From positions 1,240,001-1,304,000 of the forward strand of contig CP172318.1 in assembly GCA_044336205.1 (NCBI GenBank): a DNA stretch of 64,000 nt. The letters are read 5' to 3'. The DNA comes from Ruoffia sp044336205. GTDB taxonomy: Bacteria > Bacillota > Bacilli > Lactobacillales > Aerococcaceae. Below the pieces are notes generated by a model. The model did not search any database and had not been told where the DNA came from. It saw only the letters and a list, made by a program, of their open reading frames with translations. Numbering within the stretch: the stretch's first letter is position 1; each line of letters begins with the position of its first letter. Positions 17,360-27,046 of the stretch are shown one piece after another. The translations under genes were made by a program, and so were the position numbers.

Positions 17360-18889
17360 TTATTTTATTACCTTGTTTTTTGCATATTTCTTCAGATTGT
17401 TGGCCATCAAGACCAACCCAATGTCTGTTTTTACCTTCGATTTACCCCTTAGGTTAAATCGTGTGAATCCTAAATTAGCCTTTATCTGGCCAAAGACTGG
17501 CTCAACATCAATCTTTCGTTTGGCAAAGATTGTTGAACCTTCTTTAGATAAAAGCTTTTCTGCTTCTGTATTTTTCAAAATTTGATACTTCTCATTATAG
17601 TAAAGCGCCTTTTGCGGCGCATTCTCTGGATCTGTTGGTTTATAAACCGCTACTTGAGAAGTATAGCCACTCAATTTATTTCTCCGTTTGGATTGATGGC
17701 TGTAGTAATAGATCGTACCGTCTGGGTGCGTAAAGGTCTTTTCTTCTTCATTATAAACCCAATTTCCTAAGTTTTTATCTGATGTTTTGTGTTTCTTTTT
17801 TTGGTCTTTATCAAATCGGTTGTATTTAATAAGATGGTCAATATCATTATCGTCTAAGTAAGTTAAGTTTTCTTCACTACCGTACCCTGCATCAGCTACA
17901 ATGCGTTTAGGTCGATGAGGAAAGGTTTCGATAAAAGGTTGTAGCGTCCGTGTATCCGTCGGATTCGGAAAAACATCATAATGAAGAACAAATTGATTTT
18001 CTGTACCAATCTGAATATTATACCCGGCTTTCAACTGACCATTCATCATAGGGTCGTCTTTCATTCGCATAAACGTCGCATCAGTATCTGTTTTTGAGTA
18101 ACTGTTTCGACCATCGAACGTCTCAAACTGTTGATGATACTTTCGTTTTCGAGGCAGAAAATCCTGGCTCACTTTCCGATGATGTTTCTTGAGGCGACGA
18201 CGAGCTTGTTTACGAGGATCTGGTCCTTTTACAGGATTCTCTTCAATATCTTGTGACAGTTTTTCAACTTCTTCTTCAATTAGTTCGGTAATCTCTTGAA
18301 GCATAGACTCTTCCAATTCCAACTCTTCATCGTATTGAATACCTGCATCAACCATCGGTTGAATTTCTTCAAAGTAATATTCACGAGCAGATGTTTTCAG
18401 ACGTTCCGCAAATCTTTCCGTTGCTTTTCTCCAGACAAAAGTATACTTATTGGCATTGGCTTCAATCTTCGTCCCATCAATAAAGACATTCTCTAAAGTG
18501 ATTAGTTTTTCCAATTTTAATTGAATTGTAAATTCGATAAATATATTCTCTAAAAGACGACTACAGTTGTCAGAAGAACGAAATCGATTAATCGTGCGAT
18601 AGCTAATCACTTGTTGGGCAACAAGCCATTGCATCGGTAGATTTTCTTCCATCATTTCTTCAATCTTTCGACCACTAAAAATACCTTTACTGTAAGCATA
18701 AAGAAGAGACATGATGAGTGGTTTTGGGTGATAGGCAGGACGACCGTCCTGAGTATCAAAAATTTTAAAGTAATGATCGTCCAATGAATCGACAAAGTTA
18801 TAGATAGAAAAAACAATATGGTTGGGATCAATACAAGTAGATAATTCTAATGGAAGTGAAGTTTGATTCATGTTATAATGTACGTACAT
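17360..18889 (-). CDS. IS1182 family transposase
   Basis: A DDE-type transposase of 509 residues. It shows the family's N-terminal domain (IVFSIYNFVDSLDDHYFK), the first catalytic region FIDGTKIEANANKYTFVWRK, the second with DAGYGSEEN, and the C-terminal FGQIKANLGFTRFNLRGK and GLVLMANNLKKY. No stop or frame break is present, so it may be active. I chose the ATG at 18887-18889 with AAAGGGG eight bases upstream; a GTG nine bases earlier is in frame but poorly placed. Confidence 0.9.
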   Translation of the reverse strand: MYVHYNMNQTSLPLELSTCIDPNHIVFSIYNFVDSLDDHYFKIFDTQDGRPAYHPKPLIMSLLYAYSKGIFSGRKIEEMMEENLPMQWLVAQQVISYRTINRFRSSDNCSRLLENIFIEFTIQLKLEKLITLENVFIDGTKIEANANKYTFVWRKATERFAERLKTSAREYYFEEIQPMVDAGIQYDEELELEESMLQEITELIEEEVEKLSQDIEENPVKGPDPRKQARRRLKKHHRKVSQDFLPRKRKYHQQFETFDGRNSYSKTDTDATFMRMKDDPMMNGQLKAGYNIQIGTENQFVLHYDVFPNPTDTRTLQPFIETFPHRPKRIVADAGYGSEENLTYLDDNDIDHLIKYNRFDKDQKKKHKTSDKNLGNWVYNEEEKTFTHPDGTIYYYSHQSKRRNKLSGYTSQVAVYKPTDPENAPQKALYYNEKYQILKNTEAEKLLSKEGSTIFAKRKIDVEPVFGQIKANLGFTRFNLRGKSKVKTDIGLVLMANNLKKYAKNKVIK

Positions 18890-18969
18890 AAAAAGCACCC
18901 CTTTAATGTTTAGTGTCTATTTACTAATATTATATCAGGGTGCTTTTTGTATGCCTAATTATATATAGC

Positions 18970-19013
18970 AAAAACGACGAGAAAATTAGTTAATCTAATT
19001 TCTCGTCGTTTTT
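18970..19013. repeat. Long hairpin at the right end of the IS1182 element
   Basis: Arms of about 20 bases (AAAAACGACGAGAAA-ATTAG and complement, one unpaired base) with a 5-base loop. It is placed to insulate the transposase gene from outside transcription. Confidence 0.75.
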
Positions 19014-19075
19014 ATTTAGTGGCTTTTGTCCCAGCCTCTATTATTAATTTTTACTTTTTTAAAATACGATTTCTA

Positions 19076-21285
19076 TTAAACTTTCGATTCGATATAACTA
19101 CCCTCAGCTAGAAGTGAACTAATTGAGTTAGAATAGTTAACAAATAGATTTTTCATTGCTCTTGAAGCCGCTGTATAAAGTATGCGTTTATCGCGCTGAT
19201 TATGATAATTATCTTCAGACACTTGATATATCAGTACGTGATCAAACTCTAAACCCTTAGACAAGGTTATGGGTAAAATCTCACAATTTAATGCTTGAAG
19301 TTGATCTTTTCCTATTTGAGAATATAATTCATTGGCTTGTTGATCTGTTTTGGTAATGATAGTCAGAATTTGTTGATTAATCTTTTTTTGAATTTCTGTT
19401 ATAAACTCGATAAGTTCACTAGTTTTGACTGTTTTTCTCGCTATTGGAATATCTCCCTCCGGTCTAATTGGAACAATCTCCCACTGGTCATTATTTAAAG
19501 CTAATTGACTAAAAAGCTTAGTAATAGATCCGCTCGACCGATAGCTATTCAATAAATTATATAATTGAATAGCAGCAGGACGACTATCAAAATGTTCAAT
19601 AATTTTATCAAATCGTATATGTGAATTAAATATCGATTGATTCTCATCCCCTACCATTGTAAATTGACTTCGAGGGAATAATTTGTTTAATAATAATATT
19701 TGAGCTGAATTATAATCTTGAACTTCATCAATTAATAGGAATTTCATTTGCGGCATAGAAATCTTTTCAACAAACTGATTTTTTAAGTATAGAAGCACAA
19801 CTACTTCATCTACATTGTAATAAGATTGATTTTTATACTGATAATCATCTTTAGTAAATGCTTTGAATAATTGATTGAATAATGTAGGCAGATCAATCCA
19901 GTTCATATTAATAATATCACGCTTAACTCGACCATATTGAATTCGCAGGTATCTTAAAGCATAGTTTTGCAAAGAAGCTTGTGTCTCTTCAGTAATTTGC
20001 TCTCCAAAAAATCGGTATTGTAATTCTTCAGGAAGTGACAATATTCGATCAATCACTTTCGGATTTTTAGACATCCTCACCATGCGTTCTTCCCAATCTT
20101 GAACTAATAATTGTTTTGTAGCTTGAATCCTTTGAATGAGTGAGGAACTACTAGGCGTTTGCTGGAAAATATTAATAATTTTTTCTTTTGACACGTTCTG
20201 CTTTTTTTGCGGTAGATTGGTTTAATATAATCAAATTCCTTAGATAAAAGCTCCTCTGATTGTTCAATAAATTGGATAAAAGATTCACTTCGTATTAGCT
20301 GAGTTTGTTCGTCTACTTCTTCACGGCTAATCCGTTCAAAATATTGGTCTTCACTTTCTATTTCTAAGTCAATATGATTTGAAACAAATTGTCTAAAAGT
20401 TAGATTGAGTGGTGTTTGTTCACCTAAAGAAGGCAGGACATTAGAGATATATTCAACAAAGTGCTCATTAGGCGATAAGATCATAAAATTATCAGAACTT
20501 ATTTTATTTTTAAAGGTATACAGTAGGTAAGCAATTCGCTGCATAATAGTAGAAGTTTTACCACTCCCGGCCACCCCATTAACTAACAGAATGGGATTTG
20601 TTGTATCGCGTATGATGACATTTTGTTCGCTTTGGATTGTTGCTGTGATATCTTGGAGTTGAGCTGAACTGTCTTGCTCCAAGGCTTCTAGTAGAATATC
20701 ATCTTGAATCGCTACGGATGTATCAAAATATCGAAGTAAATTATCTTTCTCGATAACAAATTGACGTCGGTTATCAATTTTTACTTCTATAAGATTGGAA
20801 TTAACCGCATAAGATGAATCTCCCAATTCATTATTGTAGAACAATTCTGCTATGGGTGAGCGCCAATCGTAGACTAACTTTTTTTCTTCTTGATTTGTAT
20901 AACTATTAATGCCAATATAGAAGGATTCTTTGGGTTCGCCATCTAAGAAGTCTACGATTACTTTACCGAAATACGGTGATTCTAGTGATCGGCTCACATT
21001 ATCAAGTAAGTTTCTCGAGCTTTGAATTCTAGAATTCATTTGATCAATTTCTCTATTTTTCATCTCAATCGTTGCCAGGGTATCAATATTATCTGCATAA
21101 GAAGAAAAATCTATTCTAATATCCTCGGATAATTTTTGAACTTCATTGAGCCCTTCCATCGTAGCTATCTCAATAAAATTCGCCCATTCTTTTTGACTTT
21201 CAAGCATATCACTGTAAACATTCTTCAAGTAGGCTTCTTCTAAATCATATTCATCAACATAATCATTCTTCATACTTTGATCCAC
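19076..21285 (-). pseudogene. HelD-type DNA/RNA polymerase-associated helicase, frameshifted
   Basis: HelD proteins are UvrD-like ATPases that release stalled RNA polymerase. Two overlapping reading frames together give about 737 residues, close to the usual length. The first part holds an N-terminal coiled coil, KKLVYDWRSPIAELFY, and Walker A NGVAGSGKTSTIM. The second holds the Walker B-like LLIDEVQDYN, GDENQSIFN and the C-terminal LSKGLEFDHVLIY and ILYTAASRAM. The frame breaks inside a run of seven A residues (plus strand T at 20202-20208); adding one base restores it exactly. It starts at a GTG with an AGGGAGAGG box. It may be a true pseudogene, a homopolymer sequencing error, or a slippage site. 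The rest of the sequence is undamaged, so any mutation is recent. Confidence 0.85.
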
Positions 21286-21370
21286 TTCAACCTCTCCCTC
21301 TAATTACAAGCACAGTGAAACATAGATAAGCTACTATTCTATACTCAATTCCAATTGAAAGCAATATAAT

Positions 21371-21406
21371 AGAGCTATTTCACCTAAAAATAGGACAAAT
21401 AGCTCT
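21371..21406 (-). terminator. Terminator-like hairpin after the HesB-like gene
   Basis: Perfect 10-base arms AGAGCTATTT and complement with a 16-base loop. The following T tract is weak on both strands, so efficiency is uncertain. It separates the HesB-like gene from helD. Confidence 0.5.
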
Positions 21407-21424
21407 TAATTTGACATAAGTTTA

Positions 21425-21736
21425 TTAATTTAAATCTACACCGTCTTTTCGGTAAATATATTTTGGTTCGTGAAGTTCTTCATCGTAAGAAACAACTAAG
21501 TCATGACCTTGGAAAAACCACTCATCATCACGTTCAATAAAAAACAATAAACCATTATCTGATGTTTCTTTTACAATGGGTGAATGAGGAACTGTTGGCT
21601 CAATTTGTAAAGCAAACGTTTCATTTACAGGACTACTTCCATAAATTTTGGCTTTAAAACGAATTCCACCACCTTCTGGAATCCCTACTTCTTCTTCAAA
21701 CCATTTTACTGCTTTATCTTCTAATATTATCTGCAT
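21425..21736 (-). CDS. HesB/YadR/YfhF-like (YneR-type) protein
   Basis: A 103-residue protein of the HesB-like fold, which in other members binds iron or Fe-S clusters. It lacks the three conserved cysteines of A-type carriers, as the YneR subgroup does, so Fe-S transfer is unlikely; its role is unknown. The segments KAVKWFEEEVGIPEGGGIRFKAKIYG and DEWFFQGHDLVVSYDEEL are typical. The ATG is weakly supported: the GGAGGAG box is about 20 bases upstream. It is a single gene downstream of liaFSR with a 90-base gap. Confidence 0.75.
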   Translation of the reverse strand: MQIILEDKAVKWFEEEVGIPEGGGIRFKAKIYGSSPVNETFALQIEPTVPHSPIVKETSDNGLLFFIERDDEWFFQGHDLVVSYDEELHEPKYIYRKDGVDLN

Positions 21737-21825
21737 ATATAGTTGGCCTAAGCCACTCCTCCTTTTTACTTACTTATTGAAATTATATATGATGTTTGAA
21801 TAATAAACTAGCTTTCTGCCTATTT

Positions 21826-22455
21826 TTATATCAAATCATGTTGGTAAGCGTAGATTGTTGCTTGTGTACGATCATTTACTTGTAATTTTGACAAGATATT
21901 CGATACATGTGTTTTTACTGTTTTTAAGGTGATAAACAATTCATCCGCTATTTCTTGATTTGTATACCCTTTTGAAACTAGTAGTAATACTTCATATTCT
22001 CTCTTGGTCAATTCATCATGGGCAGCTTTTTGCCTAGATTTATCTTCAAATTCTAATAACTTACTGGTCACTTCAGGACCCATTACTTTATTTCCTGCAA
22101 AGGTAGAACGGATCGCCTCAGCAATTTCGTGAGCTGAAGACGTCTTTAATAAATAACTTTTTGCCCCTGCTTCAATAGCAGGATAAACTTTCTCATCATC
22201 TATAAAGGAAGTGACAATAATAATCTTTGCTTCAGGCCACTCACTCATAATTTTTTGCGTTGATTCAACACCATCCATGACGTCCATAACTAAGTCCATT
22301 AAGATGATATCCGGTCGTAATTCTAAGGCTTTATGATAACCCATAAGTCCATTATCTGCTTCCCCTATAACCTCGATGTCTTCTTGCACATTTAAATAAG
22401 AAGATACGCCTAACCGTACCATTTCATGATCATCTACTAATAATACTTTAATCAC
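21826..22455 (-). CDS. liaR: LiaR/VraR-type response regulator
   Basis: This 209-residue NarL/FixJ-type regulator is the output of the LiaFSR cell-envelope stress system. The receiver domain has the acidic pair DD (8-9), phosphoacceptor Asp54 in IILMDLVMDVMDG and the switch Thr/Lys. A LuxR-type helix-turn-helix follows with LTKREYEVLLLVSKGYTNQEIADELFI. Its ATG overlaps the stop of liaS by four bases. In relatives phosphorylated LiaR activates genes answering lipid II-binding and membrane-active antibiotics, including its own operon. Confidence 0.92.
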   Translation of the reverse strand: MIKVLLVDDHEMVRLGVSSYLNVQEDIEVIGEADNGLMGYHKALELRPDIILMDLVMDVMDGVESTQKIMSEWPEAKIIIVTSFIDDEKVYPAIEAGAKSYLLKTSSAHEIAEAIRSTFAGNKVMGPEVTSKLLEFEDKSRQKAAHDELTKREYEVLLLVSKGYTNQEIADELFITLKTVKTHVSNILSKLQVNDRTQATIYAYQHDLI

Positions 22456-23519
22456 TTAATAACCTCCCTTTGAGAAATTGGTATTTGAATATTGATTGAT
22501 GTACCTTTATCTTTGCTACTTATAATATTAAGACTTCCACCTAAGCTTTTTACACGCTCTTCCATATTTCTAAGTCCGTAATTCCCTTTTTGCTTAGCTG
22601 TCTTAATATCAAAGCCCTGGCCATCGTCAATAATTTTAAGTTGAACTGAATTAATGTTTTGTGTCAAATAAACTTCCAACCGATGTGCTTTGGAATGTCG
22701 CATAGTATTGGAGATTGCTTCTTGAACAATTCTAAAAAGATGGTCTTCAATACCACTTTCAATTCTAATCGGGGACAATTTCCAGTGGATTTCCAAAGGA
22801 ATTTTGCTATCTAGTTCTATAAGTAAGTGTTTAATACCTTCATCTAGACTTTGATCTATCAAATCAACCGGTCTCAAATGTAGTAATAGTGCCCGCATTT
22901 CTGTTTGGGCATTTCCTATGATTTCTTCCACACGTACAATCTGGCTCGATATGGATAGTGATTCCCTCTCACTGACCTCACGAATGGCTGAAATCATCAT
23001 TGTTGCGGCGAAAAGTTGCTGGCTTACCGAATCATGTAACTCTCTGGCAATACGATTCCGCTCATTCTCAATTATTTCTTCTTTAGTATCTTCTCCAACA
23101 AAGACAAGGGCAGCCGTATATTCTTGTAGGTCACTCGATAATTCAACAATACGATCTCTTAAGTAATTAATCTCTTTAGCAGTCTGACGCGTTGAATCTA
23201 ACCAATTACTTCCTTGGATATCTTGCCGGAAAATTTCGTGTTGGTATTTTCCTAAAAGTAACCAATTAATTCTAGCTCGAATTTGGTCAAAGGGTGAACT
23301 TATCGCTATCGTCAATATAACCGCAATGACAATACTTAATGTCAAAATGAATGCAATAATTATGATGTATAGAGGAATCTGTAATATTTTGATGTCAATA
23401 AATTGTTGAAAAGTTAGAAGCTTTAATTCAAAAACTAATACATATAAAAACAATAGGACAATACCAGAAAAACTAAATAATTGAATAAAGAATAAATGAA
23501 TCCATAAACGTAAATTCAT
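22452..23519 (-). CDS. liaS: LiaS/VraS-type sensor histidine kinase
   Basis: A 355-residue membrane histidine kinase with two N-terminal transmembrane helices (about 10-32 and 50-75) and almost no extracytoplasmic loop, as in intramembrane-sensing kinases. The dimerisation box ERNRIARELHDSVSQQLFA carries the phosphorylated His162 (HisKA_3 type), and the ATPase domain shows DDGQGFD and YGLRNMEERV. It overlaps liaF and liaR by four bases each, so the three are co-translated. It is expected to phosphorylate LiaR and be held in check by LiaF. Confidence 0.92.
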   Translation of the reverse strand: MNLRLWIHLFFIQLFSFSGIVLLFLYVLVFELKLLTFQQFIDIKILQIPLYIIIIAFILTLSIVIAVILTIAISSPFDQIRARINWLLLGKYQHEIFRQDIQGSNWLDSTRQTAKEINYLRDRIVELSSDLQEYTAALVFVGEDTKEEIIENERNRIARELHDSVSQQLFAATMMISAIREVSERESLSISSQIVRVEEIIGNAQTEMRALLLHLRPVDLIDQSLDEGIKHLLIELDSKIPLEIHWKLSPIRIESGIEDHLFRIVQEAISNTMRHSKAHRLEVYLTQNINSVQLKIIDDGQGFDIKTAKQKGNYGLRNMEERVKSLGGSLNIISSKDKGTSINIQIPISQREVIK

Positions 23520-24265
23520 ATAATAATCACCTCAACATCACCGAACACTACTGAAATGATTAAATTTATCTGCCTTTTAGATGACCGATAATCAGGACTC
23601 ATCCACTTAAAGTTCTCAGAAGTGAGTGGATATCTTTGCGATTCAAAAACAACCGCACCAGAAATTAAACTAATATTAAGCTTTATCCCTATCTCGTTAG
23701 GGATTATGATGCGAGTTCTTCCAAAAAACTTACGAATCACTATAGTGGTTTCGTCCATTGGTAAGATAGTATTACCAAAATCAATAATCTGGTTACCACC
23801 TATAGTAACGATATTCACATCATCCCATTCATATTCTTGATGACTTTCCTTAAACATATCAAATAAAGATTCCTGCTTCAACATAGTCCGTTGGGAACTT
23901 TGAGGCTCAATTAATTTAACACCGTAATACTGGCTATCTGATCGTTTAGGGGTGATGAATGCTTCCTTTAAATGAATAAATTCATTCCCATCTTCTGTTC
24001 TAAACAAGATAAAGAAAAGTATCAATACTATAACTAAAACCCAGAGCGACCGTAGTAATAATAAATTCACTATAATAATGAATAAACCAATAATCAAGAG
24101 AATTCTACGAATCCATCTATTAGTAAAAAAATAACTCAACAAAATGATAATAAAGGCGACTCCTACTAAAGCCACATTTTTATAATCAAAAAAGATATCG
24201 AATAAAATAATTAATAGGCTAATTGAAAAAACAATAAAAATATTTCTTTTCAAAAAATGCTGCAT
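23516..24265 (-). CDS. liaF: LiaF-type negative regulator
   Basis: LiaF is the membrane protein that keeps LiaS inactive without envelope stress. The 249 residues contain an N-terminal block of four or five hydrophobic helices (about 1-95), then a cytoplasmic C-terminal domain (LiaF-like/DUF2154 type) rich in beta strands with IRKFFGRTRIIIPNEIGIKLNISLISG and VVFGDVEVII. It is the first gene of liaF-liaS-liaR with a 4-base overlap to liaS. A perfect dyad lies upstream at the promoter (see that entry). Confidence 0.88.
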   Translation of the reverse strand: MQHFLKRNIFIVFSISLLIILFDIFFDYKNVALVGVAFIIILLSYFFTNRWIRRILLIIGLFIIIVNLLLLRSLWVLVIVLILFFILFRTEDGNEFIHLKEAFITPKRSDSQYYGVKLIEPQSSQRTMLKQESLFDMFKESHQEYEWDDVNIVTIGGNQIIDFGNTILPMDETTIVIRKFFGRTRIIIPNEIGIKLNISLISGAVVFESQRYPLTSENFKWMSPDYRSSKRQINLIISVVFGDVEVIII

Positions 24266-24287
24266 TCTTTCACCTCAGTTCATTGTC

Positions 24288-24313
24288 ATTATAACAGATT
24301 CATAGTTGAATCT
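24288..24313 (-). promoter_or_regulatory. liaFSR promoter -10 with adjacent dyad operator candidate
   Basis: Minus-strand TATAAT (24288-24293) lies next to a perfect inverted repeat, AGATTCA-4-TGAATCT (24296-24313), which occupies the -16 to -33 region. No good -35 is present, as expected for an activated promoter. The dyad could be the LiaR site, but this is inference. Confidence 0.45.
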
Positions 24314-24353
24314 ATTAATAATATGAGTAGATTTTAATTAACTACAACAAATG

Positions 24354-24389
24354 CAAAAAAGAGATAATCAACCCTTTGACTATCTCTTT
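24354..24389 (-). terminator. Terminator of greA
   Basis: A 14-bp stem (AAAGAGATAGTCAA with TTGATTATCTCTTT, one wobble) and 4-base loop ends in a T run on the minus strand. Confidence 0.85.
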
Positions 24390-24404
24390 ATTATAAATTG
24401 ATTA

Positions 24405-24887
24405 TTAATCTGCTGACTCAATTTTTGTGATTTTAACATCAAAAGAGCCACCTGGTGTTTCAATAGAAACAACCTCATTTAATTTGCGATTTAAAATTGC
24501 TTGAGCAATGGGTGAGTCATTAGAAATCTTATAATCTAATGGGTCTGCTTCTGCACTCCCAACGATTGTATAAGTTTCTTCCTCTCCATCTGGCATTTCA
24601 ACAAAAGTTACTTTACGCCCTAAAGTTACAACATCCTTATCAACATCCGTATCATCAATAATTTCTGCAAAACGAATCATCGTTTCAATAGTTGAGATGC
24701 GTCCTTCTACAAAGGCTTGCTCGTCTTTAGCAGATTCGTATTCTGAGTTCTCTGATAAATCACCAAAGCTTCTAGCGATTTTGATACGTTCGATAATTTC
24801 TTTACGTTTATTAACTTTTAAGTCCTCTAATTCTTCTTCTAACTTTTGTTTACCTTCTAAAGTCATTGGATAGACTTTTTGATCCAT
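24405..24887 (-). CDS. greA: Transcription elongation factor GreA
   Basis: GreA rescues backtracked RNA polymerase by stimulating cleavage of the 3' RNA end. The 160-residue protein has the N-terminal coiled coil with the acidic tip (FGDLSENSEYESAKDEQAF) and the C-terminal FKBP-like domain with SPIAQAILNRKLNEVV. Length is typical. It is preceded by an AGGAGAG-type box and ends in a strong terminator. It follows udk by 132 bases, so it may share the mltG-udk transcript or have its own promoter. Confidence 0.97.
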   Translation of the reverse strand: MDQKVYPMTLEGKQKLEEELEDLKVNKRKEIIERIKIARSFGDLSENSEYESAKDEQAFVEGRISTIETMIRFAEIIDDTDVDKDVVTLGRKVTFVEMPDGEEETYTIVGSAEADPLDYKISNDSPIAQAILNRKLNEVVSIETPGGSFDVKITKIESAD

Positions 24888-24980
24888 TCGATTCTCTCCT
24901 TCTCTGAAACATTAGCAATAAGATAGCACGTTACTTCTAACATTTCAATATAAATTTAATATTTTATGTAATATAATGAC

Positions 24981-25014
24981 AAACGATCGTAACTTTTTTT
25001 GTTACAATCGTTTT
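24981..25014. terminator. Possible terminator between udk and greA
   Basis: A 13-bp stem (AAACGATCGTAAC with GTTACAATCGTTT, one wobble) and a 7-T loop. The trailing T run is on the plus strand, so its effect on the udk transcript is unsure. Confidence 0.4.
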
Positions 25015-25019
25015 TAGCC

Positions 25020-25640
25020 TTATTTATGATTTAAAATTGTTCCAATTTTAGTCGTTAGCAAATCAATCGCCACTTGGTTATATCCGCCCTCTGGAACAAT
25101 GATGTCGGCATAACGTTTGGTTGGTTCAATAAATTGGTGGAACATAGGTTTAACTACTTCGACATATTGCTTAATAACTGAGTCAACCGTTCTTCCTCGC
25201 TCATTAATATCTCGAAGGATACGACGAGCCAGACGAATGTCATCGTCAGTGTCCACATAAACTTTAATATCCATAAGATCACGAATACGTTTATCATCTA
25301 AGATCAGAATCCCCTCAACGATAATAACATCTCGGGAGCTCTCTATAACTGTCTCACTACTACGCGTATGATTTGTAAAATCATAGACTGGTTTTTCAAT
25401 AGTGCCACCATTAATCAAAGTAGTTAAATGTTCATAGAACAAATCATTATCAAAGGCTAATGGATGGTCGTAGTTTGTTTTTAATCTTTCTTCAAATGGG
25501 AGATCACTTTGATTCTTATAATAATAATCTTGCTGCAAAAGCATTACCGAAAGCCCTTCAAATGTTTCTAGTATCTTACTGCTGACACTAGACTTTCCAC
25601 TCCCGGACCCTCCAGAAACACCAATTACTACTGGTTTCAT
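25020..25640 (-). CDS. udk: Uridine kinase
   Basis: Udk phosphorylates uridine and cytidine to the monophosphates in pyrimidine salvage. The 206-residue product has the P-loop GVSGGSGSGKSSV at 7-19, the substrate loop DYYYKNQSDLPFEERLKTNYDHP and VEGILILDD. Length and order fit the family. It lies 36 bases after mltG and was probably co-transcribed with it, the arrangement mltG-udk-greA being common in Firmicutes. Confidence 0.96.
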   Translation of the reverse strand: MKPVVIGVSGGSGSGKSSVSSKILETFEGLSVMLLQQDYYYKNQSDLPFEERLKTNYDHPLAFDNDLFYEHLTTLINGGTIEKPVYDFTNHTRSSETVIESSRDVIIVEGILILDDKRIRDLMDIKVYVDTDDDIRLARRILRDINERGRTVDSVIKQYVEVVKPMFHQFIEPTKRYADIIVPEGGYNQVAIDLLTTKIGTILNHK

Positions 25641-25676
25641 AGCAAATCATCACCCTACTTTCTATGTTTTATGATT

Positions 25677-26897
25677 CTATTCTTCTGAATCATCTATAAT
25701 ATTTTCTTCTGTATTCTCAGGCGAATCAGCATTGCCTTCTTCCTCAAGGACACTTTCTTGTCTACTATTCACATACTCTTCTACTAAGGCATCGTGTTCC
25801 TCAATCGTACTTGAATAATAAATTTCTTGAGTATCAATATCTGCCACAAAATAATAATAATCATTATAAGTAGGATAAATCGCAGCAACAATTGATTGGT
25901 AACTCGGTGCGCCAATCGGTCCAGGTGTAATGCCAGAATACATATATAAATTATATGGTGAATCAACTTCTAAGTCTGAATAAGTTACAAACTCTTTGTG
26001 TTCACCTAAAGCATATAAAACAGTCACATCCGATTGAAGCGGCATACCAGCATCTATACGATTATAAAAGACACCAGACACTAGTCCGCGATCTTCCTCG
26101 GTGATAGCCTCACGTTCAATAATTGAAGCTAAAGATAAAACTTCATGATAAGTTAAATAAGTATTCACCATATCATCAACAAGTCGTTGGTAATTTAGGT
26201 TTGCTGCACTAACCATCTCTGTAATGAGTTCTTCAGCAGACATTCCTGCAAAGTAATCATAAGTTGCAGGATATAAATATCCTTCCAAGGTATACTTAAG
26301 CCCCTCAATCTCAGTAATTCCTTCAAGAAGTGACGGGAATTGTGCTTGTAATTTATTAATAAAGTCATCATCCTGGACAGTCGTAATAAAGTCTTCCGCT
26401 TCAATCGCTGTATTTTCGCCAACAACGGTAGCAATTTCTTCAATCGTAGCACCTTCAATAACAGTAATGGTTGTATCGGCATCTACGAAAATCGGCTCGC
26501 CACCCTCTTGCAATACTTCAACAATTTGACTTGCATCCATTGATGGAGAGAACTCATAATGACCCGCTTGAAGGGCAACTTCATTGTTAGCTTTCATGTA
26601 AAAACCAAAAACGTCAGCATTCCGTACAATGCCATTTTCTGTTAATATTTTTGCCACATCATCCGTTGTGCTATCAAAAGGTATCGTTACTTCAACGGTC
26701 TCATTCTGATTAGGATTGACTGGACTTAATGCATTTTGAATATAGAAGTAGCCAAAAAGGCCAACACTCACTATTATTAACAGCAGAACCAATATAATAA
26801 TTCGAACGATTCGATTGGTCCACAATCTTTCTTTAACACGAGTGGTTTCGATATCTTTAGCTCGTTCTTTTACTTCTTCCCAAGTTTCTTTTGCCAT
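25677..26897 (-). CDS. mltG: Endolytic murein transglycosylase MltG
   Basis: MltG cleaves nascent glycan strands at the membrane and helps set strand length, working near the elongation machinery. After a charged cytoplasmic start there is one transmembrane helix (about 29-51), then a YceG/LysM-like region and the catalytic domain with the conserved glutamate in LSLASIIEREAI, then GVFYNRIDAGMPLQSDVTVLYALG and NLYMYSGITPGPI. The C-terminus is acidic. I took the ATG at 26897 with AAAGGAGAG just upstream; an in-frame GTG adds seven residues with no ribosome binding site. Confidence 0.94.
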   Translation of the reverse strand: MAKETWEEVKERAKDIETTRVKERLWTNRIVRIIILVLLLIIVSVGLFGYFYIQNALSPVNPNQNETVEVTIPFDSTTDDVAKILTENGIVRNADVFGFYMKANNEVALQAGHYEFSPSMDASQIVEVLQEGGEPIFVDADTTITVIEGATIEEIATVVGENTAIEAEDFITTVQDDDFINKLQAQFPSLLEGITEIEGLKYTLEGYLYPATYDYFAGMSAEELITEMVSAANLNYQRLVDDMVNTYLTYHEVLSLASIIEREAITEEDRGLVSGVFYNRIDAGMPLQSDVTVLYALGEHKEFVTYSDLEVDSPYNLYMYSGITPGPIGAPSYQSIVAAIYPTYNDYYYFVADIDTQEIYYSSTIEEHDALVEEYVNSRQESVLEEEGNADSPENTEENIIDDSEE

Positions 26898-26978
26898 ACT
26901 CTCTCCTTTATAACACACATTTGCTCTGAAGGATTATAACAAATAACAGTTTTTATTTCCATAATATGTCTATTACAA

Positions 26979-27019
26979 AAACATCACACTTTACTTATCT
27001 CAAGTAAGAGTGTGACGTT
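26979..27019 (-). terminator. Terminator after the DUF1292 gene
   Basis: The stem AACGTCACACTCTTACTT pairs with its near-complement, and the hairpin ends in GTTTTTG on the minus strand. It separates the ireB-yqgF-DUF1292 group from mltG. Confidence 0.75.
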
Positions 27020-27046
27020 GTTATGTAAGATTATATTTATTATTGA

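Larger units (their letters stand above)
17283..19039. mobile_element. IS1182-family insertion sequence, apparently intact
   Basis: The element is bounded by inverted repeats AGAGGCTGGGACAAAAG (left, from 17283) and its complement ending at 19039, giving about 1757 bp. It holds one full transposase gene on the minus strand. Each end carries a large hairpin: one overlaps the transposase stop region (about 17313-17370), the other is at 18970-19013. These would block transcription coming in from either side. No clear target-site duplication could be seen. It sits between asd and the helD pseudogene. Confidence 0.88.
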
